NCBI GenBank assembly: GCA_037952775.1
Contig: JBANAY010000003.1
Span: 10,602,001 to 10,666,000, forward strand
Origin: Clonostachys chloroleuca
Lineage: Eukaryota; Ascomycota; Sordariomycetes; Hypocreales; Bionectriaceae
Reading direction: 5' to 3'
DNA: 64,000 nucleotides
Shown: positions 32,101-41,100 of the stretch, one piece after another
Layout: each line of letters opens with the position of its first letter
Numbering within the stretch: position 1 is the first letter of the stretch
Translations under genes and position numbers: made by a program
The notes under the pieces: generated by a model
Seen by the model: only the letters and a program-made list of their open reading frames with translations
What the model was told of the DNA's origin: nothing
The model's database searches: none

Positions 32101-35100
32101 CGAGAGATATGATTGTTTTTTCCAGAAGTGAAGCAACGCGATTGGCCTGTTCATGAGAAACACACGCTATTCGGTGTTCAAGTGTGACGCAGGCCGAAAC
32201 GTCGGTATATCTTATGTTCATCGTAATATCATACTCGGTCGGATCTTCCCACTCAAGATTAGTGAACAACAAATCTCGGGTCCTTATGCCCTCGTCGATG
32301 TTATCGTTGTCCCTTTGGAATGACATGATGGAGTTGAAAAGATTTTGTCCGAATGGGAGACCTAGCTCGTGTTGTATATCGCCAATCGAGCAATGTTGGA
32401 AGCCCAAGTCTTCCAAGACTTGGCCGTGTATGTGTTGGACCAAGTCTGCGCCGCTCCATTCCGGGGAAATATTTACTTGGCAGATCATAACGTTGGCAAA
32501 AGCACCAACAGAGTCCACTATACCCTTGACAGGAAATTCCCGCCCAGATGCCAAATATCCAAAGCAGACAGAGTCGGTGCCTGAATAGCTCGCGAGTACA
32601 AGAGCCCAAGCGCTCTGAAACACGGTGGCAGGAGTCACAGACTGTGACTTGCAGAATTTCTGAACCAGATCGAATGTCTCTTTGGAGAGTTCCAAGGTGA
32701 CTACTCCAGCATCATGCTCATCAGCTATCAGCCCAGCATCAGTAAGATGTGGGAAAAGGCAAGGCTCCGTATTAGACAGCTTCTGCTTCCAGTAGGCCAT
32801 CTTATCCGTTCTCGACACAGACAGAAGGGCTCGAGCGAATTCCTCACTGGTGTCACCTAGTTCTTCGATATTGAGCTCCCCAGAATAAGCTCGACCCCAA
32901 TCTTGCATGGTGATGGCCGTTGAAGCACCATCAGAAATTGCATGACTCATCTCGATTTTACAGACAAGACGGCTATTTTCCGCGATGTCACAAATCACCA
33001 ATCGGTGAGCCGGCCTATCTAGAGTGTAATTGGCTTCGGGCAGTTCCCTAAGTCTAGTAATGGCTGAGTCGAAACTCTGCTCTTTAAGAAGGACAACGTC
33101 GCCACGGTAGGATTTTAAGACAACTGAGTTGTACGCAACCGAGGCATCCATGCTATCAATGAATACAGTTCGCAAGGAGGGGTGTCGAGCGACAACCGCT
33201 TGCCACGCGTTGGTCAAGGCGTCAAGGCGACCCGAGCCAGATTTGACAGGTCGTATTTCCCAAGTTTGTGAAGTTTTATAGGAGCCTGTACCTTTCAACT
33301 GACTGAGGAGAATCCCATCTACCATAGGAGAAGATGGGTAGACGGACTCGATTTGTGCATTATTGACCTTTTCAATATGGGGTAAAATGTCCTCATGGAG
33401 CTGGTCGAGCCCTCTATAATCAAGGCTGAGAAACTCATAATCACAAAGGGTATTCTGAGCCTGTCTGTCGGCTATTTCTGCACATATGTTTTCCGCTGAG
33501 GGGCTGATTTGTGCAATCCATGCTTGGATCAAATCCTGGTGAGCAAGATGTCGGTTCCAAGCAAATGAGATCTTGGTCACGCCAGATTCAATAACGACGT
33601 TGATATCAAACAAGACTGATGTCGGAAGAGACGGTCCAACGGCCGATACCTTGTCATCAAAATTACACGCATCAAAGAGAGAGTCGGTGCGCTCCAGCTG
33701 TTGGAACTGTCCATGATAATTGAACTGGACTTCCATAACAGAGTTATGAGATGCGAAGGCAGCCATTCCCTTCTCATTCATATGTCTTGACACCCAGTAA
33801 GCCCAGCCATTGGAGGGTAACTGGCGTCGGGCATCCTTGACCGTCCTCACAATATTGGCAGTACTATTGCCCTCGCTTCGAGAGACATGGATAGGACAAA
33901 TTGTCGTAAACCATCCTACAGTACGTGACAAGTCGATATCTGTCGTCCACGGCTCACGTCCATGGCTTTCATTAAAGATAGTAAGCCCATCTCGGGAACG
34001 GAACACATGAAAGAAAGCGCCCCAAATGGATGAGAGGATCAGGTCGACAGGCTCCGTGTCGAACGCAGAGTTCGCGCCTTTGAGCATCAGCGCGGTTGTG
34101 GCTTTATCAACCTCGACATTCATTTCTATATGGTCCTCAGTACTGTTGGGCGTATGCTCGTTAAAATCCCAAAAGCTATGGTTATTGTGCACATTAGTAG
34201 CAGAGAGGACCTTGTCCGGTAGGAACGCAGAGCACTGGGCTTCCTTTATCTGTAGCTTGTTCCAGAGCTGAAAGGGAAGTCCATCGAGAAGCTTATTTCC
34301 GGTAAGTAAAGCCTCGAGGTCATGTAATATGATGCGCCATGAAACGAGATCAACGACTAGATGGTGAGCGATCAGAGTCAAATATTGGTCATTACATGGC
34401 AACGTGTATAGATCTACTGCGAAAACGAGGCCGCGTTCGATGTCAAGGCTTCGATGACTCTTTATTGTCTTGGACTTCACCTCATCCAGAGACAGGGCTT
34501 CAAAGGAGCCAAAATGATAGAAGCCATCTTCTGGCTTGGGAACAATCTGCATCCATTCTTTATTGGAGTACTGGAATCGCGCACGGAGCATGGAATGCTG
34601 CTCGACGATCTTACGAATAGCCAGGGAGACGTCTTCAGACGAAAGGTGGCGGTTGATTTTGACATAAAACCCTTGGTTGCAATGATAGTCTTCCTTCGTG
34701 ACACATTCAGGTGGAATCTGGCTGAAGAACCACTTTTGGACAGGCGACAACTTGAAGCTTTTGCCAAAAACTTCTTCGCCTCCTTGGGCGCGATATAGGT
34801 CTGGGCCAGCGGCGGCAGCAGAGATCTGGGCTACATCAACAAGTGATTTGCTTTTTAGTAGCACTTTTACAGAAACGGCCAGTTTGGCAGCCCGGCAATG
34901 CGAAGAGAGGCGCATAGCAGAGATGGAGTCGCCGCCATTGGCGACAAATGAACACCCCAGATTCACTTCAACACGAGGAATGTTCAAGATGACACAGCAA
35001 GCATCGCAAATAACACGCTCAGCGTGCGTCTCTGGTTCACGACTTGCAAATGAGGAGCCCGCTTGACTGATTCTAGAGAAGTTTTTGGAGCTTATGTTGA

Positions 35101-38100
35101 TCAGCCAGTCTTCCACCAGACGGCGATTCAGCTTGCCTGAAGGATTCAGGGGAATGTTCTTGAGAGGGACCCAAATAGATGGCACCATATATGAAGGCAG
35201 AGCCTCTCCTAGGATTTGTTGCAGCGTTAGAATATGCTGCTGGATAGCGGCATCATGCTTTGCATTGACAAGATCGATCGGTGACAGATTGTTAGTTTCG
35301 GGGATGTCTTCCAAGCTAAAGACTCCAACGAGTTTTCTCGAGCAAAAGCCAGACTGAGGATACAGAGATACGGCCTGGCGCGTCAGTGGGTGACGAACCA
35401 TGTGATTTTCGATTTCGCCGAGCTCCACTCGTTGACCGTTGATCTTGACCTGGGCATCTTTCCGGCCGATGAACATCAGTGAACCGTCTGTATTATACTT
35501 CACAAGGTCACCGGTCTTATAAAGGCGACCCTTGCGTCCAGACCTGCCAGGTCCGCCGCGCAGGAGCCAGGGTAGGTCATAGATGAAAGCCGCGTCGGTC
35601 TTTTCTTGGTCGTTCAAATAACCCTGACCGACAAGGGGGCCTTCCAAGACAAGCTCGCCCATGGCGCCAATCGGGACAAGAGCGTCAATATCCGTTGGAT
35701 CTGTTACCCAGGCACACATCCCGATAGCAGGGCCAAGAGGTGGCTCGCCATCCACGTCGGGGTCGACTGTGGCAACAGTCGCCGTGGGCGTACACTCACA
35801 CGGTCCGTAACAGAGCTTCAGGTCGACGAGTGCTCCCCAACGCTGAGCGTACTCAGGGGACAATCTTTCACCTCCCAGGATCATTGTACGCAGGGATTGG
35901 ATGGTATTGTGCCCCAAGACCGTAGCGGCAGATGGCGTGATGTCGAGGATGGTTGGCTTGAATCGCTCAATAGATCCGGCGAGATCATCTCTGCGTTCGT
36001 TCTCTGACGGAATACACAGGCAGGCACCAATAGTAAATGTATGCATAAAGTTATTCCAGGTTGTGTCAAATACGTACGAAGTGAAGTCGTATACGCGAGA
36101 ATCAGGGGTGTACCCATGAGCGAACTGCTGGTGGCGAACTGCACTACACACATTTGCATGAGTGAGTATGACCCCCTTTGGGACGCCAGTGCTACCTGAA
36201 GTGAATATCAAGTATGCTTTATTCCACGGCTGGACTTGTGGAAGCTGCGTCAGGTATTTTTGCTCACTCCGCAGCTGCTCTAGACGCTCACTACTGAGAG
36301 CAATGATGGGTGCCACAGTGAGTGTGCCGGCCAGCTCTCTGTTACTCAACGAAGTCACCACCACAACAGGGCTGATTTGGTCGACAATGGCTTGCAGACG
36401 TTCTTGCGGTTGGCTCGAGTCCATCATGACCGGCGCACCGCCTGCTTTCATAATGGCAAGCATCGCAATGGGCGCCAACATAGACTTTTCAAAATACAGA
36501 GGAATGATTGTCTCGGGTCCAACGCCAACACTGACGAGGTAATACGCCAGGCACGTAGATGTCTCGTCAAGTTCGCGATAGGATAAGTCACCATCCCACG
36601 CATTGACTGCTGGGTCATCCGGGATTGATTGAGCTCTGTGTGAGATCATATCGTGTAGACAAGTGTGCAAAGTTTCTGGACAGATGTTGTTCCATTTCCA
36701 GATATCATCCAAATCCTGGGCGCTTAACATATCCAAGCTACCCAGATGGCAGCTAGCATTGCTTGGAACACAAATCTGTCGAATGACATGCTCGAGTTGA
36801 TGAGCCAGCCTCTCAACTTGCTTGGCATCCAAAATCCTGGCATCATAGGCAATACGCAGCCTGAGTCCCTCCCTTTCCAGACTACACTCAATGGTTAGGG
36901 CGAATGTATCATGATCGGTGACGTTGGTGTCGTCTTCTCCGTCTTCGTCCCGGTTGCTCATGAACCAGCTACTCTTCCCTTTGTCTTCGCCATCCTCGAC
37001 GTGGTGCACGACGAGCAAAGTCTGGAATCTACATGCCTGTTCAGCCTCCACGCTCGCGCAGCGAATACGTTGTAAACCCGACTGCTCAAAAGCCGTCATA
37101 TCCACCGCTTGGGACTGAACTTGATATAGAAGATGTTCCACAGTCATTTCAGTCCAATTGAAAGCAACTCGAACTGGCACTGTGGCAATTGTAGGTCCTA
37201 CAATTTGCTCAACGTTGGGAACATGAGCTTGCCGACCAGAAACAGTAACACCAAAGACGATATCGGAGCTAGCAGTATATTTTGCAGCCAAAAGCGCCCA
37301 GGCTGTCCGTAAAATTGATGCAGGCGTCGCATCAGTCTTTGGCCATTGGAGTTTTCTAATGCGGTGTTTGAAGAAGGCACTAGACATTGGCTCATAAGTG
37401 GCCGAGGGAAGCGACGGAAAGGTTTGAGCTTCAGATCCACGAAACTGCTCACTCCAGTAAGTAGCCGCCATGGTCTGGTCAATGTCCATTACGTGCTTGA
37501 CAAATGCCTGTAGCGGTACTGAGGGCGTGATTGTACCACATTCATTAGAACGATATGTGGCTTCCAGCTTCTCCAATATCAGGGAAATGGACCAGGCATC
37601 ATAGAGGGCATGGTGAATGGTCCACACAAAGAAACGTCTACCATCAGCTGGGTCTTTCACAATGGCGAATCGTGTCATAGCTAAGCCCAGGCCCATTTCA
37701 AGCTGTTTATCAGCCAATTCATAGTCTTTAACACTAATCAACTCGTTCTTAAATGACCAATTGGTTAGTTCATCGACAACGATTTGAGCCAAGCCAAGGT
37801 CACCCAGATCAACAAACCGAGTTCGCAAGATAGGTACTGCTGCAACGACAGTCTCCCATGCTTTCGAAAACTGCTCGCAATCTACGCTGGCCTGCAGCGG
37901 GTAAATAAATCGTGCAACATAATCGCCGGCTCGCTTGGCAGTCAATCCAAGCAAGCCTTCCTGCAGAGGGGTGCAGGGAAATGCATCAGTGACTTGCTCA
38001 GCCTGAACATTGCACTCACGTGCGATTCGCTGTTTGAGGTTGTCTTTCGTCACTCCTACATTTCTTAACAGTTTGAATGGTTCAATTTTCAGTTCCTCAG

Positions 38101-41100
38101 TCTCGTTAGCAGCGACACAAGCAATTTGGGCTAGGTCCCTTAGCACCGGGTGCTCGAATACATCTGTGACGGAGAAAATAATGCCATGCTCGCGTGCTGC
38201 TGCGACAAGCCTCACGGCTCCGATAGAGTCACCTCCTATCCGTAAAAAACTACTGTCCATAGCGATAGTTTCTTCGTGAATGCCGAGCACGACTGCGCAC
38301 GAGTTCCTCAGACGCACTTCGGTATTTGTAGACGGTTCTGATCGCGCGGACTGAGGGGACAACTTGGCTCCTACAAGGCTCCCCATGTCCATTTGTTGAC
38401 CTATCGCACGGAGCTTACCACGGTCAATCTTGCCACTGGGTGTCATAGGGATCTCGCTGAGTGGAATGCAGGCTGCTGGGATCATATGCGCTGGTACCTT
38501 GTCAACAAGCCTGTCGAGAAGGCTATTCGACAAGCTCTCGAACGCATCTTGTACAGTCGTTTCATCACAGAATGCCTCAGTGGCCCCAATGTGGACAAAA
38601 CATACAAGCATTGCATTGCTACTATCCTGAGGCTTCACAACTTCAGCGATGACTGTGGCATTTGCATTTTGACGGTGTAAAATATTGGATCGGACGTGGT
38701 GCTCAATATCGCCCAGCTCAACACGTTGGCCATTGATCTTGACTTGGGAGTCCTTACGTCCTAGGAAAATCAGGTTTCCATCTATATCGTATCGTGCAAG
38801 ATCCCCAGTCTTGTATAAGCGTCCATAGCGACCACAGTTATTAGGACTTGCCTTCAAGAGCCAGACTGGATCATATATGAAGGCATCAGCCGTCTTTTTG
38901 TCGTCTCGAAAGTATTCAGCCGCCACAAGCGGCCCTTCCAGCAGAAGTTCGCCAACGCATCCCACTGGAACTAATTTGGAGTGATCCGAAGGCTGTACGA
39001 GCCATGTTCGTAGACCTAAGCCGTTTCCTATGCTAATGGGCTGACGCTTTTCCAGGCCGGGAGACTTGTGAAGGACGACGCGTTGGGCCGTGCTAAACGT
39101 CGTACACTCAGTTGGCCCATAGAGGTTAGTTATGGCGACGTCAGGATGCAAGCTTTTTAGATCATCAGCTGAGAGTGGCTCTCCGATGAAGAGAATGTGG
39201 TGTAGATCCCGGAGAGGCTGTAAGTTCAATCCCCGGATGGTTGAGGGGGTCAAAATGGTCGTGTTGGCACCAAGGCGGCTGATGGCGCCGAGAGGATCGG
39301 TGCGGCGATCATGGTTGCTCGGGATGCAGAGACAACCTCCAGCAGAGAGGCCTTGGAGAAGATTGCACCAGACTACATCGAACGTGTAAGATGCAAAGTC
39401 GTAGATTCGTGATTCCTTAGTGAATCCAAGGGTACTCCGCTGGTGACGGATGGCGCTGGTAATGTTTCCATGAGTCACGACCACGCCCTTTGGGGTTCCA
39501 GTACTGCCGGACGTGAAGACGAGATAGAGTCTGTTTGACGAGTTTACTTTTGGGAGTGCTATGGGTGATGTCGGTGTTGATGATGCAGTTGTTGAAGCAC
39601 AAGACAGACTGGGTAAGTGCTCCTCACCGACCACAGCCAGGTTGCACGTGACCATTGGGCTCAAGCGGCGAGCGAGGTCCTGGTTCTTGGCCGACGTCAA
39701 TACCACGACCGGTTCCAATTGTCGCACGATACTTCCAAGTCGGTCCTCTGGCTGCGTGTCGTCGAGAGCAACAGAAGCTCCCCCGGCCTTCATCACAGCT
39801 ATCATGGCTACAGGCATCCATTTTGACTTTTCGACGATTAGCGGGACAATAGTATCATGCCCAACACCCAGGCCAACGAGATGACGTGCCAGACGCGTCG
39901 ACAGGTCGTCAAGCTCGCGATACGTCCAGCTACCATCCCACGCGCATACTGCCTCGGCATTCGGCTGCTGCCCGGTTGTAGCGGAAATCAGGTCGTGTAC
40001 AGCACCATCGGCCGTCTCGGGTACGCTTGAGTTCCAGCGCCATATCTGGGCGAGATCCTCCTGACCGATCAGAGCCAGGTTTCCCAATCTGACCTCTGCA
40101 TGTTCGGGATTGCATAGCTGGCGGACAACGTGTTCCAGCTGCCTCATCATGTTGGCCACTTGGTCGTGTTGAAGCACAGCAGAGTCAAATCTTGTCGACA
40201 AGACAACGCCTTGCTCCTGCAGGTGGCACTCTAGAGACAAAGGATACGTGCGGAATTCTGCCATTTCGTTTTCCGTTTCGCATGTTTTATTACCCTCGCG
40301 TACAAACAGACGATCATGACAGGACCTCTCCGTCTCATCCTCGGCTGGCTGGATGATGAGCAACGTCTGGAAATCGCATGCTCTCTCGGCTTCAGGGCTG
40401 ACTCGCTTGATTCGTTGTAGGCCCGTTTGTTCAAATGGCACCATGCTGAGGATTTGATTTTGAATTTGGATAAGAAGTTCTCCGACAGTCTTCTCCTGGT
40501 CCAAGACAATCCGCAGCGGCATTGTCGCAATCGTGGGACCAGTCATCCTATCCACTCCTCGGACAGCTGCCTGCCTGCCACTCACGGTGATGCCAAACAC
40601 GGTATCATTTACACCTATATAACATGAGGTGATGATGGACCATGCAGCTCGTAAAAGGGTCGAAGCTGTCATACCCATTGCATTTGGCCACTGGAGATCT
40701 TTAATAGCATATTTTACCAGGGTATCAGATCTCGGCTGATAACACGGCGACGGGAGTGCGGGAAATATTTGTGCATTAATATCTCTGAACTGCGTCGACC
40801 AAAAGTCGGTTGCCTCGTCTTCCTGTATATTGAGAATATGCTTCACGAAACCTTGAAACGGAGTAAAATCGTCAAGCTCTCCTTCCCCGCCATGATAAGC
40901 TTGGGAAAGCCGCTTTAAAAGTAGTGATTTGGACCAGCCATCGTATAGCGCGTGGTGGATCGTCCACACAAAGAAACGTCTCGCCTCTTTCTCATCTTCT
41001 CGCTCCTCCTCGAACAGTGCGAATCGGACCAAGGGGCTTCCCAAGTCCATTGTGAGGTTTTCATCCATCTGCTTATACTTGGCGAGGCTCATGCGTCGCT

